From: Thermosipho melanesiensis BI429
GTDB taxonomy: Bacteria; Thermotogota; Thermotogae; Thermotogales; Fervidobacteriaceae
NCBI RefSeq assembly: GCF_000016905.1
Contig: NC_009616.1
Coordinates: forward strand, 1,054,001 to 1,118,000
Direction: 5' to 3'
DNA: 64,000 nt
Below are positions 46,419 through 53,617 of the stretch, piece by piece; within the stretch, counting starts at the first letter, position 1; each line of letters starts with the position of its first letter. Under the pieces are notes generated by a model. It saw nothing but the letters and a program-made list of their open reading frames with translations, did not search any database and was not told where the DNA came from. The translations under genes and the position numbers were made by a program.

Positions 46419-47849
46419 ATGGCTGCTATTGTAAAAAGAGGAATTAAAACTTTTTCTTGGACTTTGTTTGGTAGTGGTATTGGTTTTGTTTTTCAAATAT
46501 TAGCTGCAAAACTTTTGGGTGCTGTAGAATATGGTAGAGCAAATGTTATAATAGGTTTATCTTTATCTTTTGTAACGATTTTAAATTTTGGTTTTACATG
46601 GCTTATAGTAAAGGAGTTAGCAACAAAACCAAATAAAAAAAATGAAATATTGTCTAAATTTTTTTATACATATACATTTTTAGATATTTTGACATTACCA
46701 ATAGTATTTTTAGTTATATATAAGTTATTAATAAAAGTGAATATGTATAACACAAAAAATGTAATATATACTATAGTTTTAATTTATTTCAATCAATTTT
46801 TTATACTGTATAGTAAATATTTAATTGGTATGAAAAAACAGCACTTAGATGCATTTATAAAAGGATTTATTGTAAAAACAATTAATATAGCTTTATTTTT
46901 TATATTCTATTTTAAATTTAATAATTATACTTCAATAATTGTTTCCCAAATCCTCTCGTTTTTAATACCGATATATTTATTATTAAAAGATATTATAAAA
47001 ATAAAAATTGATATCCATGATTTTATTTATATTATTAAAAATTCTTGGCAGTTTTACTTATTAACCATTACATATTCATTGTATAATAATGTATCAAAAT
47101 ATTTACAAAAAGTATATGTTTCTAATGAATTTGTTGGATACTTATCCTTAGGATTAACTTTAAGTACTATAGGAGTATTATTAGGCGGGGTTTTGGCGAA
47201 TTTAGCGATGCCAGAATTTGCACAATATTGGAAGAATAAGAATTTTATTAAATTAAAAGAATTATTTCAAAAGGTTTCAAGATATAATACGTATATAATG
47301 TTACCAATAGTGATTTTTATAATATCAAATTTAGATATATTATTAAAATTATTGGGGGAAGATTATAAAAAAGGAAATTTTATTATTTCTATATTAGTAA
47401 TAGCTTCTTTTTTTAATTCCTTTGTTGGCCCAAATGGCACGCTATTAAATATGTCTGATAAGCAAAAATTTGAAATTATAAACGGTTTATCAACAATAAT
47501 AATTGGTTTTGTTTTAGGAATAATATTAGGTCCTCGGTATAAATGGGGAATTGCAATTTCAATAGCTTTTACGACAGTTTTTGTTAATGTATTAAAATTT
47601 ATTGAAGTGGTAATGATATATAAGATATATCCTTACAATTCAAAAACATTATTATGCATATTTTTATCAGGCATTATTTCAATATTAGCATTTAGTGTTA
47701 CGAAAAACATAGACAATATAATTATATGGTTTTTAGTAAACTCTTTTGTCATAATTTTATTAATTGTGATAACATTTGTTTTTTCTCCTATTACAGAAGA
47801 TAGAGAAATAATAAAAAAAATAATGAAAACTTTTGGGAGGTTGAAATAA
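46419..47849 (+). CDS. polysaccharide flippase (Wzx-like)
   Basis: A 476-residue polytopic protein with about 12 to 14 helices of the MOP/MATE-like flippase superfamily. The opening RGIKTFSWTLFGSGIGFVFQILAAKLLGAVEYGRAN is a typical Wzx start. It would turn the lipid-linked repeat unit to the outer face for polymerisation. It ends by sharing a base with the start of the TagD-like gene (ATGA-type overlap, TAATG). No unusual features. Confidence 0.88.
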   Translation: MAAIVKRGIKTFSWTLFGSGIGFVFQILAAKLLGAVEYGRANVIIGLSLSFVTILNFGFTWLIVKELATKPNKKNEILSKFFYTYTFLDILTLPIVFLVIYKLLIKVNMYNTKNVIYTIVLIYFNQFFILYSKYLIGMKKQHLDAFIKGFIVKTINIALFFIFYFKFNNYTSIIVSQILSFLIPIYLLLKDIIKIKIDIHDFIYIIKNSWQFYLLTITYSLYNNVSKYLQKVYVSNEFVGYLSLGLTLSTIGVLLGGVLANLAMPEFAQYWKNKNFIKLKELFQKVSRYNTYIMLPIVIFIISNLDILLKLLGEDYKKGNFIISILVIASFFNSFVGPNGTLLNMSDKQKFEIINGLSTIIIGFVLGIILGPRYKWGIAISIAFTTVFVNVLKFIEVVMIYKIYPYNSKTLLCIFLSGIISILAFSVTKNIDNIIIWFLVNSFVIILLIVITFVFSPITEDREIIKKIMKTFGRLK

Positions 47850-48352
47850 TGAAAACAGTCATAACTTATGGTACATTTGATTTATTTCATATTGGTCATT
47901 TAAGATTGTTACAAAGAGCAAAAAAGTTAGGAGATAAATTAATTGTTGCTGTTTCTACAGACGAGTTTAATTTAAAAAAAGGAAAAAAGGCTATTATTCC
48001 GTATGAGCAAAGGGCCGAAATAGTGAAAAATATTAAAAGTGTAGATTTGGTTATTCCTGAAAATAGTTGGGAACAAAAAGTAGAAGACATAAAAAAATAT
48101 AATGTTGATATATTTGTAATGGGAGAAGATTGGAAGGGTAGATTTGATTATTTGAAAGATTATTGCGAGGTTATATATTTACCTCGAACCCAAGGAATTT
48201 CATCAACTGAAATAAGAAATATTTTGCAATATATGTCAGAATTATCAATAACTGATTTAAAAAAAGCTTTAGATATTCTAGGTAAAATAGATTTTGAAGA
48301 ATTAAGAGAGGCCCTTAATATTCTTGAACAGCTAAGAAAAGACTTATGTTAG
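47849..48352 (+). CDS. glycerol-3-phosphate cytidylyltransferase (TagD-like)
   Basis: A 167-residue nucleotidyltransferase. The first 130 residues carry YGTFDLFHIGHLRLLQRAKK (HxGH motif) and RTQGISSTEIR, the two hallmarks of TagD/GCT enzymes that make CDP-glycerol from glycerol-3-phosphate and CTP. A C-terminal amphipathic helix of about 40 residues (ITDLKKALDILGKIDFEELR) is an extra tail not found in TagD. Its product would feed the glycerophosphotransferase upstream; it is the last gene of the locus. Confidence 0.9.
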   Translation: MKTVITYGTFDLFHIGHLRLLQRAKKLGDKLIVAVSTDEFNLKKGKKAIIPYEQRAEIVKNIKSVDLVIPENSWEQKVEDIKKYNVDIFVMGEDWKGRFDYLKDYCEVIYLPRTQGISSTEIRNILQYMSELSITDLKKALDILGKIDFEELREALNILEQLRKDLC

Positions 48353-48756
48353 GGAAAGTAGTAAAAGCAATAACGTTAAATAGATTTTTTAAAATAATGT
48401 TTATAGCAAAGAAAGAGAATAAGTAAAAAATGTACAATATACTAAGAAATAGTAATTTTTTAAATAGTTATATGTGGAAAAAATTATGAGGTAAAATGGA
48501 AAAATGTAGTTAATCGAAAGATTTATATAGAGAATTTTTACAAATGAACTTCAAGAAGAGCTTCAGTTTTGATTGAAAAAATGCTAATTTAATCATTAAG
48601 GTTAAAGTTATATTTTGGCTAAAAACAATGATATTTATTGAATCAAATGTTTCAGTAATTATAGGTGATGATACATATGTTACTGTAAATACTTAGATAG
48701 TATCTGCGAATAAAATAGAAATAGATTTAGAATGCATAATATAGTGAGATGTTCAA
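48353..48756. other. intergenic stretch after the polysaccharide locus
   Basis: No intact gene. Scattered short coding-like pieces (for example IFIESNVSVIIGDDTYVTVNT near 48,625) before the helicase-nuclease fragment suggest decayed sequence. I saw no convincing terminator. Confidence 0.35.
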
Positions 48757-49341
48757 TTGATAGATACGGATTTCCATGTTACGTCAATTGAGCCAGAAGA
48801 TATTAGGATAGATAATATCAAAAATCCAGGTCCAAAGCTTTTAAAAGAATATTTAAAATATGTAAAAGCAGTTTCGTTAAATGATAAAAAAGGAGCAGAA
48901 GAAATTCTATATTCACTTTCAAATATAAGTTCAAAGGATGAGTTAATATTTGAAAGTGATTTTGAGGAAGAAGTATATGAAAAGCTTAGTCAAAGTAAAA
49001 TAATAAAAGAAGGAAACTTAGAACTTCATACACAAGTTAGTTCATCTGGTTATAGAATTGATATAGGAGTGTATGCTCCTATACAATCAAAGTATATACT
49101 TGGAATAGAATGTGATGGTGCTTTATATCATAGTTCAAAATCAGCAAGAGAAAGAGATATACATAGGCAAAAATTTTTAGAATCAAGAGGTTGGAAGATA
49201 GTAAGGATATGGAGTAGGGATTGGTGGAGTAATCCTGAAAAAGAAATTGAAAAAATTGAAAGTATTCTAGAAAAAATGAATTATGAATTAAACCAGTATA
49301 ATGATGAAAAAATTACTGAAGAACTGCTTACAAATGATTGA
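48757..49341 (+). pseudogene. C-terminal fragment of a helicase with a PD-(D/E)XK-type nuclease domain
   Basis: A 194-residue open frame. The first residues, HVTSIEPEDIRI, match the end of the helicase domain of large DNA2/NAM7-like or DUF4011/DUF3320-type proteins (the S-x-PEDI strand), and the rest is the restriction-endonuclease-like C-terminal domain: LHTQVSSSGYRIDIGVYAP, then GIECDGALYHSSKSARERD and GWKIVRIWSRDWWSNP. The nuclease motif (D, then ECDG, then H) appears intact. The 1,000-plus residues expected upstream are missing. It could still be expressed as a stand-alone nuclease, but truncation is likelier. Confidence 0.7.
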
Positions 49342-49668
49342 TGGAAATAACAAAAAAAACTATTAAGTCTAGAATTTTTTACGTATGCATGTAAATTTAA
49401 GTTGGCGTAAAATTATATAAAAAGTTAAAAACGAACCATATTATTTAGGTTGTTATGTGAAAAAAATGGTAAAAACAGGTTTTAAAATATAACTGCAGTA
49501 AACCATATTATTTAAAAGGAACTTTTGATATATATCTGATAATGTTTTCCTTAGCAAAGGTTGTAAGGTTATAAAAATGTAAATTTTTCTTCCTGTCTTT
49601 TTTCCTTTCTTTTTAAGGCATTTTGTAAGTTTAAGTTGATAAGCCAGGCTTTTTTGTGTAACAATTGC
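49342..49668. other. AT-rich intergenic stretch left of cassette B
   Basis: No gene is supported. A 97-codon frame on the minus strand (49453 to 49746) lies across the conserved cassette promoter and has no recognisable product. Confidence 0.4.
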
Positions 49669-49725
49669 TATACAAATGTATACATTATTGTTAAATCTGC
49701 GGACTTGTGTAGATATATTTATATG
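49669..49725 (+). promoter_or_regulatory. conserved promoter/operator of cassette B
   Basis: TATACAAATGTATA (49669 to 49682) and GTAGATATATTTATATG (49709 to 49725), separated by 26 bases, exactly as in cassette A in the opposite orientation. A TGTAACAAT block precedes the palindrome, as TGTTACAAT does in A. The DUF1659 gene starts 45 bases downstream. Confidence 0.65.
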
Positions 49726-49770
49726 TACGTAGCCGGCAGCGTGCAAAAATAAAAATCAGGAGGGATGAGT

Positions 49771-49962
49771 ATGAAAAAGCTTTCTGTTAAATGGCTTGCA
49801 GGAACAGATGCAAATGGAGAGCCTGTTTTTAAAAGGCAAACATTAAAAGTGGAGGATAGTGTTGATGTTACAAAGGCAAATGCTATTGCTCAGATACTTG
49901 ACAGGTATACAAATTATACTATAGATAGCGTTCAATTGATAAGCTATGAAAATGTTATTTAG
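49771..49962 (+). CDS. DUF1659-family protein, cassette B
   Basis: A 63-residue homologue of the first gene of cassette A: KKLSVKWLAGTDANGEPVFK, then RQTLKVEDSVDVTKANAIAQ and a YTNYTIDSVQLI end. DUF1659 proteins are small and uncharacterised. I start at ATG 49771, because the ATG at 49765 is only one base after AGGAGGG. An 85-base gap, longer than in cassette A, separates it from the DUF2922 gene. Confidence 0.72.
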   Translation: MKKLSVKWLAGTDANGEPVFKRQTLKVEDSVDVTKANAIAQILDRYTNYTIDSVQLISYENVI

Positions 49963-50047
49963 TGAAACTGGTAAGAATATCTAATGTTAGAAAAATAAGA
50001 TCGCTTGTTGTGCCCATGATGGCGAAGGATTTTAAGGAGGGATAAAG

Positions 50048-50260
50048 ATGAAAAGGTTGAGTTTGGTTTATAGAAATGCATCTGAAGGGAAAACTTTAAG
50101 AGTTAATCTTTCTGATCCAATAGATAATATAAATACAACGGAATTAGAGCAAGATGCACAGAGTTTAATAGATAATGGGCTTGTTCCAGCAGGATATGTA
50201 TTTGATGAAGCACGTGTTGTTGAAACAAACACAAATGTTGTTATTGATTTAATTCAGTAA
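50048..50260 (+). CDS. DUF2922-family protein, cassette B
   Basis: A 70-residue protein matching its cassette A partner along the whole length: KRLSLVYRNASEGKTLRVNL, DAQSLIDNGLVPAGYVFDEA and RVVETNTNVVIDLIQ. It belongs to the DUF2922 family, of unknown function. A strong AAGGAGGGATAAAG ribosome-binding site precedes ATG 50048. Confidence 0.74.
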   Translation: MKRLSLVYRNASEGKTLRVNLSDPIDNINTTELEQDAQSLIDNGLVPAGYVFDEARVVETNTNVVIDLIQ

Positions 50261-50273
50261 GTAGGTGAATTGT

Positions 50274-50462
50274 ATGCTGTGGGATATAGTAAAGCTCTTT
50301 ATGGAGCTTGTGGAAAGACCAGGTGAAGGAGAAAACAAGAAAAAAGAAGTAATCGATTTAATAGATGAAATATTTGATGATTTAAACATTAATTTACCAA
50401 GAGAATTGCTTTATTCATTTTTATCTCCAGCAATAGATTATCTGGCAAAAGTGTTATACTAA
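50274..50462 (+). CDS. 62-residue conserved cassette protein, cassette B
   Basis: A 62-residue acidic helical protein, MLWDIVKLFMELVERPGEGE with KKKEVIDLIDEIFDDLNINL and LSPAIDYLAKVLY, clearly homologous to its cassette A partner and of the same length. The start is ATG 50274; the in-frame GTG 50265 lies in the AGGTG ribosome-binding site. The conserved amphipathic ends suggest a structural or membrane-contact role. No known family was recognised. Confidence 0.62.
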   Translation: MLWDIVKLFMELVERPGEGENKKKEVIDLIDEIFDDLNINLPRELLYSFLSPAIDYLAKVLY

Positions 50463-50502
50463 ATGTTGTTGACATAAAATAATTGAAAGTTGTTATAGGA
50501 AG

Positions 50503-50528
50503 CAGGAGGGGGACTCCCTCCTGTTTTT
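50503..50528 (+). terminator. terminator inside cassette B
   Basis: An 8-bp stem CAGGAGGG / CCCTCCTG with loop GGACT, followed by TTTTT. It separates the first three genes from the sigma-like gene, which therefore needs its own promoter (TATACT near 50,542 is a candidate -10). Confidence 0.85.
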
Positions 50529-50587
50529 CAAATGTTTATGGTATACTAATGTATATATCACGCGTTTTTGTTAGGGGGGATTTTAAG

Positions 50588-50920
50588 GTGAGTGTATATG
50601 ATGATTACAAAAAAGATGTTGAAATGATTACGGGGAGATATTATAAAAGGTATGGTTATAAATGTGAATCTTATGAAGATTTGAAACAAACAATATGGTA
50701 TATTTTGCTTCATGCTGTAGAAAAATTTGATGGAAGAGGAGAAGAGAAAAAATTTGTACTTAGCTTTGTGAAAAATAAATTGATATCAGTTGTTAGATAT
50801 AATAGAAAGCCTCCTTATTGCAGGGATAGACCATTTACACCGTTAAGAATGGAGTATGTTTCAGGAGATGATGAAAAATGCGAAGCTTTTAGGGAAATAC
50901 AGGGAGAGTATGTTATTTAG
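50588..50920 (+). CDS. sigma-region-2-like small protein, cassette B
   Basis: A 110-residue homologue of the cassette A protein. It has YDDYKKDVEMITGRYYKRYG, then the region-2-like SYEDLKQTIWYILLHAVEKF and DGRGEEKKFVLSFVKNKLIS, and YNRKPPYCRDRPFTP. The middle part aligns with sigma-70 region 2 core helices, but there is no region 4. The start is GTG 50588 after GGGGGGA; the much longer in-frame start at 50483 would run through the terminator. It may direct or modulate transcription of the cassettes. Confidence 0.66.
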   Translation: MSVYDDYKKDVEMITGRYYKRYGYKCESYEDLKQTIWYILLHAVEKFDGRGEEKKFVLSFVKNKLISVVRYNRKPPYCRDRPFTPLRMEYVSGDDEKCEAFREIQGEYVI

Positions 50921-50948
50921 CAAAAATTGTTGAATTTGGCGGGGGGAT

Positions 50949-51020
50949 AAGATTCTTTGCCTGGCTCAGGATGAGAAAGGGGAGAAGGTCATTTTGAGGA
51001 GTGAAGCAAAAAAGAATCTT
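50949..51020. repeat. REP-like imperfect palindrome
   Basis: A 72-base imperfect inverted repeat: AAGATTCTTTGCCTGGCTCA on the left and GTGAAGCAAAAAAGAATCTT on the right, with GTCATTTTGAGGAGTGAAGC before it. This pattern (GTCATTCTGAG...GAATCTT) is a widespread dispersed palindrome in bacterial genomes. Confidence 0.6.
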
Positions 51021-51138
51021 GTTGATTTTAAAAACAAGTTTTATATATATTTTGCAAAAGTTGGTAAAATGTGTTATTAATTAATTTGAGGGATTTAACT
51101 GATTTGAAACTATGAATTAAAAATTTGGGGGTGCTATT

Positions 51139-52104
51139 GTGGCAATTCTTGTTGCAGGTGGAGCAGGATATATTGGGTCTCATGTGTGTAAGATGTTGCA
51201 TAGCAAAGGGTATAAGGTTATTGTTTATGACAATCTTTCCCATGGATACAAAGAATTTGCTAAATGGGGCGAATTTATTCCTGGTGATATAAGCGATGTA
51301 GAGCTTTTAGATAATATTTTTAAGCATTATCATATAGATGCTGTTATGCATTTTTGCGCGTATATTGAAGTTGGAGAGTCAGTTGTTGATCCACAAAAAT
51401 ATTATGAAAATAACGTTGGAAATACAATAAAACTTTTAAAGGTAATGAGAAAAAATAATATAGATAAGTTTATTTTTTCTTCCACAGCTGCTGTTTATGG
51501 AATGCCAGAGAAAGTTCCAATAAAAGAAGATGATAAAAAAGATCCTATAAATCCATATGGCAAAAGTAAATGGATGGTGGAACAAATGTTGGAAGATTAT
51601 GACAAAGCATATGGGCTGAAAAGTATAAGATTCAGGTATTTTAATGCTGCAGGGGCAGATGAAGAGGGTGAAATAGGGGAAGCTCATAAACCAGAAACAC
51701 ATTTGATACCACTTATTCTTGATGCTGCTATTGGGAGAAGGGATAGTATAAAAATATTTGGCACAAATTATGATACAAAAGATGGAACGTGTATAAGAGA
51801 TTTTGTCCATGTAAATGATTTAGCAGATGCACACATAAAAGGATTGGAATATTTGCTTGATGGAGGAAAAACAGATTACTTTAATTTAGGAAGTGGGGAA
51901 GGTTACTCTGTTTATGAAGTGATAGAAGCAGTGAAAAGGGTTACTAAAAAGAATTTTAAGGTGGTTGAAACAGACAGAAGACCAGGAGATCCTGCGTATT
52001 TAATAGCAGATAGTACAAAAGCAAAAGAAAAGCTTGGGTGGGAAGTTAAATATTCACTGGATGAAATCATATTAACAGCCTGGAATTGGCACAGGAATAT
52101 GTAA
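51139..52104 (+). CDS. galE: UDP-glucose 4-epimerase
   Basis: A 321-residue extended SDR epimerase that interconverts UDP-glucose and UDP-galactose. The NAD motif is ILVAGGAGYIGSHVCKML, the active site is in FSSTAAVYGMPEKV with NPYGKSKWMVEQML, and FRYFNAAGADEEGEIGEAH and DGTCIRDFVHVNDLADAH are family signatures. It would supply UDP-galactose to the surface-polysaccharide pathway. The start is GTG 51139 after GGGGGTGCTATT. REP-like sequences lie on both sides of the gene. Confidence 0.95.
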   Translation: MAILVAGGAGYIGSHVCKMLHSKGYKVIVYDNLSHGYKEFAKWGEFIPGDISDVELLDNIFKHYHIDAVMHFCAYIEVGESVVDPQKYYENNVGNTIKLLKVMRKNNIDKFIFSSTAAVYGMPEKVPIKEDDKKDPINPYGKSKWMVEQMLEDYDKAYGLKSIRFRYFNAAGADEEGEIGEAHKPETHLIPLILDAAIGRRDSIKIFGTNYDTKDGTCIRDFVHVNDLADAHIKGLEYLLDGGKTDYFNLGSGEGYSVYEVIEAVKRVTKKNFKVVETDRRPGDPAYLIADSTKAKEKLGWEVKYSLDEIILTAWNWHRNM

Positions 52105-52150
52105 AAATAATTGGTTATGTCAAGGGGCGACGAAAAGTTTCCACTTTTCT

Positions 52151-52181
52151 GTCATTCTGAGTGCAAAACACGAATAATCTT
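52151..52181. repeat. half-unit of the REP-like repeat
   Basis: GTCATTCTGAGTGCAAAACA and the following CGAATAATCTT match the right arm of the 72-base palindrome upstream of galE. The matching left arm is missing, so it is a partial copy. Confidence 0.45.
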
Positions 52182-52243
52182 GACTGATACTTAATTATTG
52201 AAGATTACAAAAAGTTTTTTTGTAAATACTTACGATACAGGCA

Positions 52244-52275
52244 AAAACCACAGTTTTTCTGTGGTTTTGTTTTTT
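52244..52275 (+). terminator. Rho-independent terminator of galE
   Basis: A 10-bp stem AAAACCACAG / CTGTGGTTTT with loop TTTTT, followed by GTTTTTT. It isolates galE from the next block. Confidence 0.88.
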
Positions 52276-52436
52276 ATAGTTGAATGTGATACAATCTATT
52301 TGTTATATGACTATGACGTTACATTTGAGTTGAAGTATTTTGATAATATAAGTGTAGGTTTTTCAAAGGTATAAAGTATAAGGATGTGAATAGGGGGGAG
52401 AAAATAGAAAAAGTTACATATAAAGGGGGATAGGGG

Positions 52437-53381
52437 ATGAGTAAAATTATTATTTTAAGCGATTTACATATCGGCGATATGTCTGATGCCGATGATTTTT
52501 ATACCTCAGGAAATTTTGAAAAGTTTATATCATTTCTTGAATATATAAAAGATGATGAAGAAGTTGAAAAAATTGTTGTTGCAGGAGATTTTTTTGAGCT
52601 ATGGCAATGTAAAGTGGAAAAGATTTTACAAATGTATGTTGATTTATGGAAAATTTTTCTTAAATTAAAAGAAACAAAAAAAGAGATAATATATATACCA
52701 GGAAACCATGACTCCCTTCCTTTTGCAAAGCTTGTCTATAAGGCAACACCATTTCCTTTTGGCCCTATACAGTTAACAGATAAATACGATGTTGATGAAG
52801 AAAAGAAGTTGATATTCCCATATTTTTCTGTAAATAACCTTTGGATTGAACATGGGCATAGATTTGATAAATATAACAGAGATGTTTCAACACTTGCAGG
52901 TGGCTTTCAAGGTGTACTTGGAAGATTTATAGGTAAGGCAATAGGAGTTATTGAAAGGATGGGGGCAAAGGATATAGATGAACAACTTGAAAGTTTAATG
53001 GATGTAATAAAAGGTGCATGGAAAAAATTAAAAGATAAGTTTTCATCACCGTTTTACAAAATAGCTGGAAATCTTCAGTCATATGTAACACCTGCAAGTA
53101 AAGATTATAGAGGAAACTTTAAAGAATACGATGAAGAAGGTTCAATATTTTTGGGGGAAAAGTTAATTGATAAAGGATATGAAAAGGTATTTGTTGTATT
53201 AGGACATACACATAAACCGAAAGTAGTTCAAATTGACGAAAAAATCATTTATGCAAATTCCGGAAGTTGGGTTGGAAAAGAGCCAACTTTTTGTGTGTTT
53301 GATAGTAAAGAGCAAAGTGTGTCACTTTGTAAGTGGGATGATGGCAAAGCAATACTACTTGGTAAAAAGACGTTTAATTAA
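52437..53381 (+). CDS. calcineurin-like metallophosphoesterase
   Basis: A 314-residue metal-dependent phosphoesterase. Motifs in order: ILSDLHIGD (DxH), VVAGDFFELWQ (GDxxE), IPGNHDSL (GNHD), IEHGHRF and VVLGHTHKPK (GHxH), then NSGSW. The spacing resembles LpxH-like and unclassified phosphoesterases rather than SbcD/Mre11. It could act on nucleic acid or nucleotides. It is followed after 35 bases by a small gene and a zinc-hook ATPase, so the three may work together. The start is ATG 52437 after AGGGG. Confidence 0.85.
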   Translation: MSKIIILSDLHIGDMSDADDFYTSGNFEKFISFLEYIKDDEEVEKIVVAGDFFELWQCKVEKILQMYVDLWKIFLKLKETKKEIIYIPGNHDSLPFAKLVYKATPFPFGPIQLTDKYDVDEEKKLIFPYFSVNNLWIEHGHRFDKYNRDVSTLAGGFQGVLGRFIGKAIGVIERMGAKDIDEQLESLMDVIKGAWKKLKDKFSSPFYKIAGNLQSYVTPASKDYRGNFKEYDEEGSIFLGEKLIDKGYEKVFVVLGHTHKPKVVQIDEKIIYANSGSWVGKEPTFCVFDSKEQSVSLCKWDDGKAILLGKKTFN

Positions 53382-53416
53382 ATTAGAAAGATTGTTATAA
53401 AAAGGAAGTGGAAAAT

Positions 53417-53617
53417 ATGTCTAAACAATTTGAAATTTTAGAGAAAATGATTGAAACATTTGAAGATTCAATCTTTAAAAAATATTTGTTGAGTCTAAGG
53501 AAAGAAGAATTTGGAATAAGCGAAAGAAGAGATTATTTAAGAAGCAAATATGATGAAATTGTAGATTTTTATAAAGCCCATGAAAAGGGTAAAAAATATG
53601 AAAATAAAAACGGTTAA
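53417..53617 (+). CDS. small helical protein between phosphoesterase and ATPase
   Basis: A 66-residue, very charged helical protein, MSKQFEILEKMIETFEDSIF with KKYLLSLRKEEFGISERRDY and a Lys-rich end. No known family. Its 3' end overlaps the ATPase gene by 20 bases, so translation is probably coupled. It could be an adaptor between the phosphoesterase and the ATPase, but this is a guess. I start at ATG 53417; GTG 53408 would be the alternative. Confidence 0.55.
   Translation: MSKQFEILEKMIETFEDSIFKKYLLSLRKEEFGISERRDYLRSKYDEIVDFYKAHEKGKKYENKNG

Noticed and set aside
49453-49746. 97-codon frame on the minus strand left of cassette B
   Set aside because: It covers the conserved cassette promoter on the other strand and has no recognisable product; probably chance in AT-rich DNA.
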